From Plazaster borealis (taxonomy: Eukaryota > Echinodermata > Asteroidea > Forcipulatida > Labidiasteridae), in contig CM037472.1 of assembly GCA_021014325.1 (NCBI GenBank), forward strand, positions 11,036,001-11,100,000: a DNA stretch of 64,000 nucleotides, in the 5' to 3' direction. The notes beneath the pieces were generated by a model, which was given only the letters and a program-made list of their open reading frames with translations, made no database searches and was not told the DNA's origin. Below are positions 28,874 through 41,100 of this stretch, piece after piece; positions within the stretch are counted from its first letter, which is position 1; each line of letters starts with the position of its first letter. Position numbers and translations under genes: made by a program.

Positions 28874-30218
28874 TTAGGACGACGAGAGAGCCCTTGAGAT
28901 GGGCTTTCCAATGGTATAAAACTTGTACAAATCCAGCATTATTTTGAGGGTGATTTGGCCGTCCTTATGTTGTATTTCTCTCTTTGACAGTTCTGTGTAC
29001 AAAAATCCCATTGAACATGCTCTTGAGGAACATTCTGAGTATCCCCACTTGCTGGTCATTTCCGGTATGAAGATTGCACAAAATTGCCTTAAAACGTTGA
29101 TTTTTGGACTCAGGGATATGAGAGGCAGATTTTGATATAAACTTTGTGTCTCTAGCATGCTTAGTTCATGAGTTATTGTCAAACATAGCGCAGAATTTGT
29201 TTCAAGCCGTTTTTTGGCAGGAAATGTCTTGCATGTGTTGATACGTAGCCCCAGTTGGTGGTGGTAGCAACCCTACTTCCTGGCCGCTCTCCTCGCTTAC
29301 AAAATAGTCACAGAAACAAAACTAATACGAGGAGAGAGCCCTTGAGATGGGCTTTCCAATGGTATAAAACTTGTACAAATCCAGCATTATTTTGAGGGTG
29401 ATTTGGCCGTCCTTATGTTGTATTTCTCTCTTTGACAGTTCTGTGTACAAAAATCCCATTGAACATGCTCTTGAGGAACATTCTGAGTATCCCCACTTGC
29501 TGGTCATTTCCAATATGAAGATTGCACAAAGTGGCCATAAAACGTTGATTTTTGGACTCAGGGATATGAGAGGCAGATTTTGATATAAACTTTGTGTCTC
29601 TAGCATGCTTAGTTCATGAGTTATTGTCAAACATAGCGCAGAATTTGTTTCAAGCCGTTTTTTTGGCAGGAATTCTCTTGCATGTGTTGATACGTAGCCC
29701 CAGTTGGTGGTGGTAGCAACCCTACTTCCTGGCCGCTCTTCCCGCCTACAAAATGGTCACAGAAACAAAACTAATACGAGGAGAGAGCCCTTGAGATGGG
29801 CTTTCCAATGGTATAAAATTTGTACAAATCCAGCATTATTTTGAGGGTGATTTGGCCGTCCTTATATTGTACACCTCTCTTTGACAGTTCTATGTACAAA
29901 AATCCCATTGAACATGCTCTTGAGGAACATTCTGAGTATCCCCACTTGCTGGTCATTTCCGGTATGAAGACTGCACAAAGTGGCCATAAAACGTTGATTT
30001 GTGGACTCAGGGATATGAGAGGCAGATTTTGATATAAACTTTGTGTCTCTAGCATGCTTAGTTCATGAGTTATTGTCAAACATAGCGCAGAATTTGTTTC
30101 AAGCCGTTTTTTTGACAGGAATTCTCTTGCATGTGTTGATAGTAGCCCCAGTTGGTGGTGGTAGCAACCCTACTTCCTGGCCGCTCTACTCGCCTACAAA
30201 ATAGTCACAGAAACAAAA
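28874..30218. repeat. Higher-order trimer, copy 1 (haplotypes C-E-A')
   Basis: Three consecutive monomers carry the marker series: GCACAAAATTGCC (C), TTCCAATATGAAG (E), then TATATTGTACACC with CTATGTAC (A'). The same ordered trio recurs at 31116-32460 and 33806-35151. This indicates duplication of multi-unit blocks as well as of single monomers. Confidence 0.75.
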
Positions 30219-31115
30219 CTAATACGAGGAGAGAGCCCTTGAGATGGGCTTTCCAATGGTATAAAACTTGTACAAATCCAGCATTATTTTGAGGGTGATT
30301 TGGCCGTCCTTATGTTGTATTTCTCTCTTTGACAGTTCTGTGTACAAAAATCCCATTGAACATGCTCTTGAGGAACATTCTGAGTATCCCCACTTGCTGG
30401 TCATTTCCGGTATGAAAACTGCACAAAATTGCCTTAAAACGTTGATTTTTGGACTCAGGGATATGAGAGGCAGATTTTGATATAAACTTTGTGTCTCTAG
30501 CATGCTTAGTTCATGAGTTATTGTCAAACATAGCGCAGAGTTTGTTTCAAGCCGTTTTTTTGGCAGGAATTCTCTTGCATGTGTTGATACGTAGCCCCAG
30601 TTGGTGGTGGTAGCAACCCTACTTCCTGGCCGCTCTCCTCGCCTACAAAATAGTCACAGAAACAAAACTAATACGAGGAGAGATCCCTTGAGATGGGCTT
30701 TCCAATGGTATAAAATTTGTACAAATCCAGCATTATTTTGAGGGTGATTTGGCCGTCCTTATGTTGTACACCTCTCTTTGACAGTTCTATGTACAAAAAT
30801 CCCATTGAACATGCTCTTGAGGAACATTCTGAGTATCCCCACTTGCTGGTCATTTCCGGTATGAAGACTGCACAAAGTGGCCATAAAAGGTTGATTTGTG
30901 GGCTCAGGGATATGAGAGGCAGATTTTGATATAAACTTTGTGTCTCTAGCATGCTTAGTTCATGAGTTATTGTCAAACATAGCGCAGAATTTGTTTCAAG
31001 CCGTTTTTTGGCAGGAAATGTCTTGCATGTGTTGATACGTAGCCCCAGTTGGTGGTGGTAGCAACCCTACTTCCTGGCCGCTCTACTCGCCTACAAAATG
31101 GTTACAGAAACAAAA

Positions 31116-32460
31116 TTAGGACGACGAGAGAGCCCTTGAGATGGGCTTTCCAATGGTATAAAACTTGTACAAATCCAGCATTATTTTGAGGGTGATTTGG
31201 CCGTCCTTATGTTGTATTTCTCTCTTTGACAGTTCTGTGTACAAAAATCCCATTGAACATGCTCTTGAGGAACATTCTGAGTATCCCCACTTGCTGGTCA
31301 TTTCCGGTATGAAGATTGCACAAAATTGCCTTAAAACGTTGATTTTTGGACTCAGGGATATGAGAGGCAGATTTTGATACAAACTTTGTGTCTCTAGCAT
31401 GCTTAGTTCATGAGTTATTGTCAAACATAGCGCAGAATTTGTTTCAAGCCGTTTTTTGGCAGGAAATGTCTTGCATGTGTTGATACGTAGCCCCAGTTGG
31501 TGGTGGTAGCAACCCTACTTCCTGGCCGCTCTCCTCGCTTACAAAATAGTCACAGAAACAAAACTAATACGAGGAGAGAGCCCTTGAGATGGGCTTTCCA
31601 ATGGTATAAAACTTGTACAAATCCAGCATTATTTTGAGGGTGATTTGGCCGTCCTTATGTTGTATTTCTCTCTTTGACAGTTCTGTGTACAAAAATCCCA
31701 TTGAACATGCTCTTGAGGAACATTCTGAGTATCCCCACTTGCTGGTCATTTCCAATATGAAGATTGCACAAAGTGGCCATAAAACGTTGATTTTTGGACT
31801 CAGGGATATGAGAGGCAGATTTTGATATAAACTTTGTGTCTCTAGCATGCTTAGTTCATGAGTTATTGTCAAACATAGCGCAGAATTTGTTTCAAGCCGT
31901 TTTTTGGCAGGAATTCTCTTGCATGTGTTGATACGTAGCCCCAGTTGGTGGTGGTAGCAACCCTACTTCCTGGCCGCTCTCCCCGCCTACAAAATGGTCA
32001 CAGAAACAAAACTAATACGAGGAGAGAGCCCTTGAGATGGGCTTTCCAATGGTATAAAACTTGTACAAATCCAGCATTATTTTGAGGGTGATTTGGCCGT
32101 CCTTATATTGTACACCTCTCTTTGACAGTTCTATGTACAAAAATCCCATTGAACATGCTCTTGAGGAACATTCTGAGTATCCCCACTTGCTGGTCATTTC
32201 CGGTATGAAGACTGCACAAAGTGGCCATAAAACGTTGATTTGTGGACTCAGGGATATGAGAGGCAGATTTTGATATAAACTTTGTGTCTCTAGCATGCTT
32301 AGTTCATGAGTTATTGTCAAACATAGCGCAGAATTTGTTTCAAGCCGTTTTTTTGGCAGGAATTCTCTTGCATGTGTTGATACGTAGCCCCAGTTGGTGG
32401 TGGTAGCAACCCTACTTCCTGGCCGCTCTCCTCGCCTACAAAATAGTCACAGAAACAAAA
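31116..32460. repeat. Higher-order trimer, copy 2 (C-E-A')
   Basis: It has the same ordered monomer haplotypes as 28874-30218 and starts five units later. The linked spacer variants (CTCTACTCGCC with TTAGGACGACG before C, and CTCGCTTACAAAA before E) match as well. Confidence 0.75.
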
Positions 32461-33805
32461 CTAATACGAGGAGAGAGCCCTTGAGATGGGCTTTCCAATG
32501 GTATAAAACTTGTACAAATCCAGCATTATTTTGAGGGTGATTTGGCCGTCCTTATGTTGTATTTCTCTCTTTGACAGTTCTGTGTACAAAAATCCCATTG
32601 AACATGCTCTTGAGGAACATTCTGAGTATCCCCACTTGCTGGTCATTTCCGGTATGAAGATTGCACAAAGTTGCCTTAAAACGTTGATTTTTGGACTCAG
32701 GGATATGAGAGGCAGATTTTGATATAAACTTTGTGTCTCTAGCATGCTTAGTTCATGAGTTATTGTCAAACATAGCGCAGAATTTGTTTCAAGCCGTTTT
32801 TTGGCAGGAATTCTCTTGCATGTGTTGATACGTAGCCCCAGTTGGTGGTGGTAGCAACCCTACTTCCTGGCCGCTCTCCTCGCCTACAAAATGGTCACAG
32901 AAACAAAACTAATACGAGGAGAGAGCCCTTGAGATGGGCTTTCCAATGGTATAAAATTTGTACAAATCCAGCATTATTTTGAGGGTGATTTGGCCGTCCT
33001 TATGTTGTATTTCTCTCTTTGACAGTTCTATGTACAAAAATCCCATTGAACATGCTCTTGAGGAACATTCTGAGTATCCCCACTTGCTGGTCATTTCCGG
33101 TATGAAGACTGCACAAAGTGGCCATAAAACGTTGATTTGTGGACTCAGGGATATGAGAGGCAGATTTTGATATAAACTTTGTGTCTCTAGCATGCTTAGT
33201 TCATGAGTTATTGTCAAACATAGCGCAGAATTTGTTTCAAGCCGTTTTTTGGCAGGAAATGTCTTGCATGTGTTGATACGTAGCCCCAGTTGGTGGTGGT
33301 AGCAACCCTACTTCCTGGCCGCTCTCCTCGGTTACAAAATAGTCACAGAAACAAAACTAATACGAGGAGAGAGCCCTTGAGATGGGCTTTCCAATGGTAT
33401 AAAACTTGTACAAATCCAGCATTATTTTGAGGGTGATTTGGCCGTCCTTATGTTGTATTTCTCTCTTTGACAGTTCTGTGTACAAAAATCCCATTGAACA
33501 TGCTCTTGAGGAACATTCTGAGTATCCCCACTTGCTGGTCATTTCCGGTATGAAGATTGCACAAAGTGGCCATAAAACGTTGATTTTTGGACTCAGGGAT
33601 ATGAGAGGCAGATTTTGATATAAACTTTGTGTCTCTAGCATGCTTAGTTCATGAGTTATTGTCAAACATAGCGCAGAATTTGTTTCAAGCCGTTTTTTTG
33701 GCAGGAATTCTCTTGCATGTGTTGATACGTAGCCCCAGTTGGTGGTGGTAGCAACCCTACTTCTTGGCCGCTCTACTCGCCTACAAAATGGTTACAGAAA
33801 CAAAA

Positions 33806-35151
33806 TTAGGACGACGAGAGAGCCCTTGAGATGGGCTTTCCAATGGTATAAAACTTGTACAAATCCAGCATTATTTTGAGGGTGATTTGGCCGTCCTTAT
33901 GTTGTATTTCTCTCTTTGACAGTTCTGTGTACAAAAATCCCATTGAACATGCTCTTGAGGAACATTCTGAGTATCCCCACTTGCTGGTCATTTCCGGTAT
34001 GAAGATTGCACAAAATTGCCTTAAAACGTTGATTTTTGGACTCAGGGATATGAGAGGCAGATTTTGATACAAACTTTGTGTCTCTAGCATGCTTAGTTCA
34101 TGAGTTATTGTCAAACATAGCGCAGAATTTGTTTCAAGCCGTTTTTTGGCAGGAAATGTCTTGCATGTGTTGATACGTAGCCCCAGTTGGTGGTGGTAGC
34201 AACCCTACTTCCTGGCCGCTCTCCTCGCTTACAAAATAGTCACAGAAACAAAACTAATACGAGGAGAGAGCCCTTGAGATGGGCTTTCCAATGGTATAAA
34301 ACTTGTACAAATCCAGCATTATTTTGAGGGTGATTTGGCCGTCCTTATGTTGTATTTCTCTCTTTGACAGTTCTGTGTACAAAAATCCCATTGAACATGC
34401 TCTTGAGGAACATTCTGAGTATCCCCACTTGCTGGTCATTTCCAATATGAAGATTGCACAAAGTGGCCATAAAACGTTGATTTTTGGACTCAGGGATATG
34501 AGAGGCAGATTTTGATATAAACTTTGTGTCTCTAGCATGCTTAGTTCATGAGTTATTGTCAAACATAGCGCAGAATTTGTTTCAAGCCGTTTTTTTGGCA
34601 GGAATTCTCTTGCATGTGTTGATACGTAGCCCCAGTTGGTGGTGGTAGCAACCCTACTTCCTGGCCGCTCTCCCCGCCTACAAAATGGTCACAGAAACAA
34701 AACTAATACGAGGAGAGAGCCCTTGAGATGGGCTTTCCAATGGTATAAAATTTGTACAAATCCAGCATTATTTTGAGGGTGATTTGGCCGTCCTTATATT
34801 GTACACCTCTCTTTGACAGTTCTATGTACAAAAATCCCATTGAACATGCTCTTGAGGAACATTCTGAGTATCCCCACTTGCTGGTCATTTCCGGTATGAA
34901 GACTGCACAAAGTGGCCATAAAACGTTGATTTGTGGACTCAGGGATATGAGAGGCAGATTTTGATATAAACTTTGTGTCTCTAGCATGCTTAGTTCATGA
35001 GTTATTGTCAAACATAGCGCAGAATTTGTTTCAAGCCGTTTTTGTGACAGGAATTCTCTTGCATGTGTTGATACGTAGCCCCAGTTGGTGGTGGTAGCAA
35101 CCCTACTTCCTGGCCGCTCTCCTCGCCTACAAAATAGTCACAGAAACAAAA
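33806..35151. repeat. Higher-order trimer, copy 3 (C-E-A')
   Basis: This is the third occurrence of the C-E-A' order, starting six units after copy 2. The monomers that follow each trimer differ, so the larger block is not a fixed-length higher-order repeat. Confidence 0.75.
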
Positions 35152-37391
35152 CTAATACGAGGAGAGAGCCCTTGAGATGGGCTTTCCAATGGTATAAAAC
35201 TTGTACAAATCCAGCATTATTTTGAGGGTGATTTGGCCGTCCTTATGTTGTATTTCTCTCTTTGACAGTTCTGTGTACAAAAATCCCATTGAACATGCTC
35301 TTGAGGAACATTCTGAGTATCCCCACTTGCTGGTCATTTCCGGTATGAAGATTGCACAAAGTGGCCATAAAACGTTGATTTTTGGACTCAGGGATATGAG
35401 AGGCAGATTTTGATATAAACTTTGTGTCTCTAGCATGCTTAGTTCATGAGTTATTGTCAAACATAGCGCAGAATTTGTTTCAAGCCGTTTTTGGCAGGAA
35501 TTCTCTTGCATGTGTTGATACGTAGCCCCAGTTGGTGGTGGTAGCAACCCTACTTCCTGGCCGCTCTCCTCGCCTACAAAATAGTCACAGAAACAAAACT
35601 AATACGAGGAGAGAGCCCTTGAGATGGGCTTTCCAATGGTATAAAACTTGTACAAATCCAGCATTATTTTGAGGGTGATTTGGCCGTCCTTATGTTGTAT
35701 TTCTCTCTTTGACAGTTCTGTGTACAAAAATCCCATTGAACATGCTCTTGAGGAACATTCTGAGTATCCCCACTTGCTGGTCATTTCCGGTATGAAGATT
35801 GCACAAAGTGGCCTTAAAACGTTGATTTGTGGACTCAGGGATATGAGAGGCAGATTTTGATATAAACTTTGTGTCTCTAGCATGCTTAGTTCATGAGTTA
35901 TTGTCAAACATAGCGCAGAATTTGTTTCAAGCCGTTTTTTGGCAGGAATTCTCTTGCATGTGTTGATACGTAGCCCCAGTTGGTGGTGGTAGCAACCCTA
36001 CTTCCTGGCCGCTCTCCTCGCCTACAAAATAGTCACAGAAACAAAACTAATACGAGGAGAGAGCCCTTGAGATGGGCTTTCCAATGGTATAAAACTTGTA
36101 CAAATCCAGCATTATTTTGAGGGTGATTTGGCCGTCCTTATGTTGTATTTCTCTCTTTGACAGTTCTGTGTACAAAAATCCCATTGAACATGCTCTTGAG
36201 GAACATTCTGAGTATCCCCACTTGCTGGTCATTTCCGGTATGAAGATTGCACAAAGTGGCCATAAAACGTTGATTTTTGGACTCAGGGATATGAGAGGCA
36301 GATTTTGATATAAACTTTGTGTCTCTAGCATGCTTAGTTCATGAGTTATTGTCAAACATAGCGCAGAATTTGTTTCAAGCCGTTTTTTTGGCAGGAATTC
36401 TCTTGCATGTGTTGATACGTAGCCCCAGTTGGTGGTGGTAGCAACCCTACTTCCTGGCCGCTCTACTCGCCTACAAAATAGTCACAGAAACAAAATTAGG
36501 ACGACGAGAGAGCCCTTGAGATGGGCTTTCCAATGGTATAAAACTTGTACAAATCCAGCATTATTTTGAGGGTGATTTGGCCGTCCTTATGTTGTATTTC
36601 TCTCTTTGACAGTTCTGTGTACAAAAATCCCATTGAACATGCTCTTGAGGAACATTCTGAGTATCCCCACTTGCTGGTCATTTCCAATATGAAGATTGCA
36701 CAAAGTGGCCATAAAACGTTGATTTTTGGACTCAGGGATATGAGAGGCAGATTTTGATATAAACTTTGTGTCTCTAGCATGCTTAGTTCATGAGTTATTG
36801 TCAAACATAGCGCAGAATTTGTTTCAAGCCGTTTTTTGGCAGGAATTCTCTTGCATGTGTTGATACGTAGCCCCAGTTGGTGGTGGTAGCAACCCTACTT
36901 CCTGGCCGCTCTCCTCGCCTACAAAATAGTCACAGAAACAAAACTAATACGAGGAGAGAGCCCTTGAGATGGGCTTTCCAATGGTATAAAATTTGTACAA
37001 ATCCAGCATTATTTTGAGGGTGATTTGGCCGTCCTTATGTTGTACACCTCTCTTTGACAGTTCTATGTACAAAAATCCCATTGAACATGCTCTTGAGGAA
37101 CATTCTGAGTATCCCCACTTGCTGGTCATTTCCGGTATGAAGACTGCACAAAGTGGCCATAAAACGTTGATTTGTGGACTCAGGGATATGAGAGGCAGAT
37201 TTTGATATAAACTTTGTGTCTCTAGCATGCTTAGTTCATGAGTTATTGTCAAACATAGCGCAGAATTTGTTTCAAGCCGTTTTTTGGCAGGAATTCTCTT
37301 GCATGTGTTGATACGTAGCCCCAGTTGGTGGTGGTAGCAACCCTACTTCCTGGCCGCTCTCCTCGCCTACAAAATAGTCACAGAAACAAAA

Positions 37392-37840
37392 CTAATACGA
37401 GGAGAGAGCCCTTGAGATGGGCTTTCCAATGGTATAAAACTTGTACAAATCCAGCATTATTTTGAGGGTGATTTGGCCGTCCTTATGTTGTATTTCTCTC
37501 TTTGACAGTTCTGTGTACAAAAATCCCATTGAACATGCTCTTGAGGAACATTCTGAGTATCCCCACTTGCTGGTCATTTCCGGTATGAAGATTGCTTAAA
37601 GTGGCCTTAAAACGTTGATTTTTGGATACAGAGATATGAGAGGCAGATTTTGATATAAACTTTGTGTCTCTAGCATGCTTAGTTCATGAGTTATTGTCAA
37701 ACATAGCGCAGAATTTGTTTCAAGCCGTTTTTTTGGCAGGAATTCTCTTGCATGTGTTGATACGTAGCCCCAGTTGGTGGTGGTAGCAACCCTACTTCTT
37801 GGCCGCTGTCCTCGCCTACAAAATTGTCACAGAAACAAAA
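37392..37840. repeat. Satellite monomer of rare haplotype I
   Basis: It carries the same TTGCTTAAAGTGG plus GATACAGAGATATG combination as the unit near 10.5 kb, about 27 kb away within the array. Confidence 0.8.
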
Positions 37841-38189
37841 CTGGCACGAGGAGAGAGCCCTTGAGATGGGCTTTCCAATGGTATAAAACTTGTACAAATC
37901 CAGCATTATTTTGAGGGTGATTTGGCCGTCCTTATGTTGTATTTCTCTCTTTGACAGTTCTGTGTACAAAAATCCCATTGAACATGCTCTTGAGGAACAT
38001 TCTGAGTATCCCCACTTGCTGGTCATTTCCGGTATGAAGATTGCACAAAGTGGCCATAAAATGTTGATTTTCGGACTCAGGGATATGAGAGGCAGATTTT
38101 TATATAAACTTTGTGTCTCTAGCATGCTTAGTTCATGAGTTATTGTCAAACATAGCGCAGAATTTGTTTCAAGCCGTTTTTTTGGCAGA

Positions 38190-41100
38190 AATTCTCTTGC
38201 ATGTGTTGATACGTAGCCACAGTTGGTGGTGGTAGCAACACTACTTCTTGGCCGCTCTCCTCGCCTACAAAATTGTTACAGAAACAAAACTAAAACGACA
38301 AGAGAGCCCTTGAGATGGGCTTTCCAATGGTATAAAACTTGTACAAATCCAGCATTATTTTGAGGGTGATTTGGCCGTCCTTATGTTGTATTTCTCTCTT
38401 TGACAGTTCTGTGTACAAAAATCCCATTGAACATGCTCTTGAGGAACATTCTGAGTATCCCCACTTGCTGGTCATTTCCAATATGAAGGATGCACAAAGT
38501 GGCCATAAAACGTTGATTTTTGGACTCAGGGATATGAGAGGCAGATTTTGATATAAACTTTGTGTCTCTAGTATGCTTTGTTCATGAGTTATTGTCAAAC
38601 ATAGCGCAGAATTTGTTTCAAGCCGTTTTTTTGGCAGGAATTCTCTTGCATGTGTTGATACGTAGCCCCAGTTGGTGGTGGTAGCAACCCTACTTCCTGG
38701 CCGCTCTTCTCGCCTACAAAATAGTCACAGAAACAAAACTAATACGAGGAGAGAGCCCTTGAGATGGGCTTTCCAATGGTATAAAACTTGTACAAATCCA
38801 GCATTATTTTGAGGGTGATTTGGCCGTCCTTATGTTGTATTTCTCTCTTTGACAGTTCTGTGTACAAAAATCCCATTGAACATGCTCTTGAGGAACATTC
38901 TGAGTATCCCCACTTGCTGGTCATTTCCGGTATGAAGATTGCTTAAAGTGGCCTTAAAACGTTGATTTTTGGATACAGAGATATGAGAGGCAGATTTTGA
39001 TATAAACTTTGTGTCTCTAGCATGCTTAGTTCATGAGTTATTGTCAAACATAGCGCAGAATTTGTTTCAAGCCGTTTTTTTCGCAGGAATTCTCTTGCAT
39101 GTGTTGATAGGTAGCCACAGTTGGTGGTGGTAGCAACCCTACTTCTTGGCCGCTCTCCTCGCCTACAAGATTGTTACAGAAACAAAACTAAAACGACAAG
39201 AGAGCCCTTGAGATGGGCTTTCCAATGGTATAAAACTTGTACAAATCCAGCATTATTTTGAGGGTGATTTGGCCGTCCTTATGTTGTATTTCTCTCTTTG
39301 ACAGTTCTGTGTACAAAAATCCCATTGAACATGCTCTTGAGGAACATTCTGAGTATCCCCACTTGCTGGTCATTTCCAATATGAAGATTGCACAAAGTGG
39401 CCATAAAACGTTGATTTTTGGACTCAGGGATATGAGAGGCAGATTTTGATATAAACTTTGTGTCTCTAGCATGCTTAGTTCATGAGTTATTGTCAAACAT
39501 AGCGCAGAATTTGTTTCAAGCCGTTTTTTCGCAGGAATTCTCTTGCATGTGTTGATAAGTAGCCCCAGTTGGTGGTGGTAGCAACCGTACTTCCTGGCCG
39601 CTCTTCTCGACTACAAAATCGTCACAGAAACAAAACTAGGACGACGAGAGAGCCCTTGAGATGGGCTTTCCAATGGTATAAAACTTGTACAAATCCAGCA
39701 TTCTTTTGAGGGTGATTTGGCCGTCCTTATGTTGTATACCTCTCTTTGACAGTTCTGTGTACAAAAATCCCATTGAACATGCTCTTGAGGAACATTCTGA
39801 GTATCCCCACTTGCTGGTCATTTCCAATATGAAGATTGCACAAAGTGGCCATAAAACGTTGATTTTTGGACTCAGGGATATGAGAGGCAGATTTTGATAT
39901 AAACTTTGTGTCTCTAGCATGCTTAGTTCATGAGTTATTGTCAAACATAGCGCAGAATTCGTTCAAGCCGTTCTTTTTGGCAGGAAATCTCTTGCATGAA
40001 CTGTTGATACGTAGCCCCAGTTGGTTGTGGTAGCAACCCTACTTCCTGGCCGCTCTCCTCGCCTACAAAATGGTCACAGAAACAAAACTAATACGAGGAG
40101 AGAGCCCTTGAGATGGGCTTTCCAATGGTATAAAATTTGTACAAATCCAGCATTATTTTGAGGGTGATTTGGCCGTCCTTATATTGTACACCTCTCTTTG
40201 ACAGTTCTATGTACAAAAATCCCATTGAACATGCTCTTGAGGAACATTCTGAGTATCCCCACTTGCTGGTCATTTCCGGTATGAAGACTGCACAAAGTGG
40301 CCATAAAACGTTGATTTGTGGACTCAGGGATATGAGAGGCAGATTTGGATATAAACTTTGTGTCTCTAGCATGCTTAGTTCATGAGTTATTGTCAAACAT
40401 AGCGCAGAATTTGTTTCAAGCCGTTTTTTGGCAGGAATTCTCTTGCATGTGTTGATACGTAGCCCCAGTTGGTGGTGGTAGCAACCCTACTTCCTGGCCG
40501 CTCTCCCCGCCTACAAAATGGTCACAGAAACAAAACTAATACGAGGAGAGAGCCCTTGAGATGGGCTTTCCAATGGTATAAAATTTGTACAAATCCAGCA
40601 TTATTTTGAGGGTGATTTGGCTGTCCTTATGTTGTATTTCTCTCTTTGACAGTTCTGTGTACAAAAATCCCATTGAACATGCTCTTGAGGAACATTCTGA
40701 GTATCCCCACTTGCTGGTCATTTCCGGTATGAAGATTGCACAAAGTTGCCTTAAAACGTTAATTTTTGGACTCAGGGATATAAGAGGCAGATTTTGATAT
40801 AAACTTTGTGTCTCTAGCATGCTTAGTTCATGAGTTATTGTCAAACATAGCGCAGAATTTGTTTCAAGCCGTTTTTTGGCAGGAATTCTCTTGCATGTGT
40901 TGATACGTAGCCCCAGTTGGTGGTGGTAGCAACCGTACTTCCTGGCCGCTCTCCTCGACTACAAAATCGTCACAGAAACAAAACTAGGACGATGAGAGAG
41001 CCCTTGAGATGGGCTTTCCAATGGTATAAAACTTGTACAAATCCAGCATTCTTTTGAGGGTGATTTGGCCGTCCTTATGTTGTATACATCTCTTTGACAG

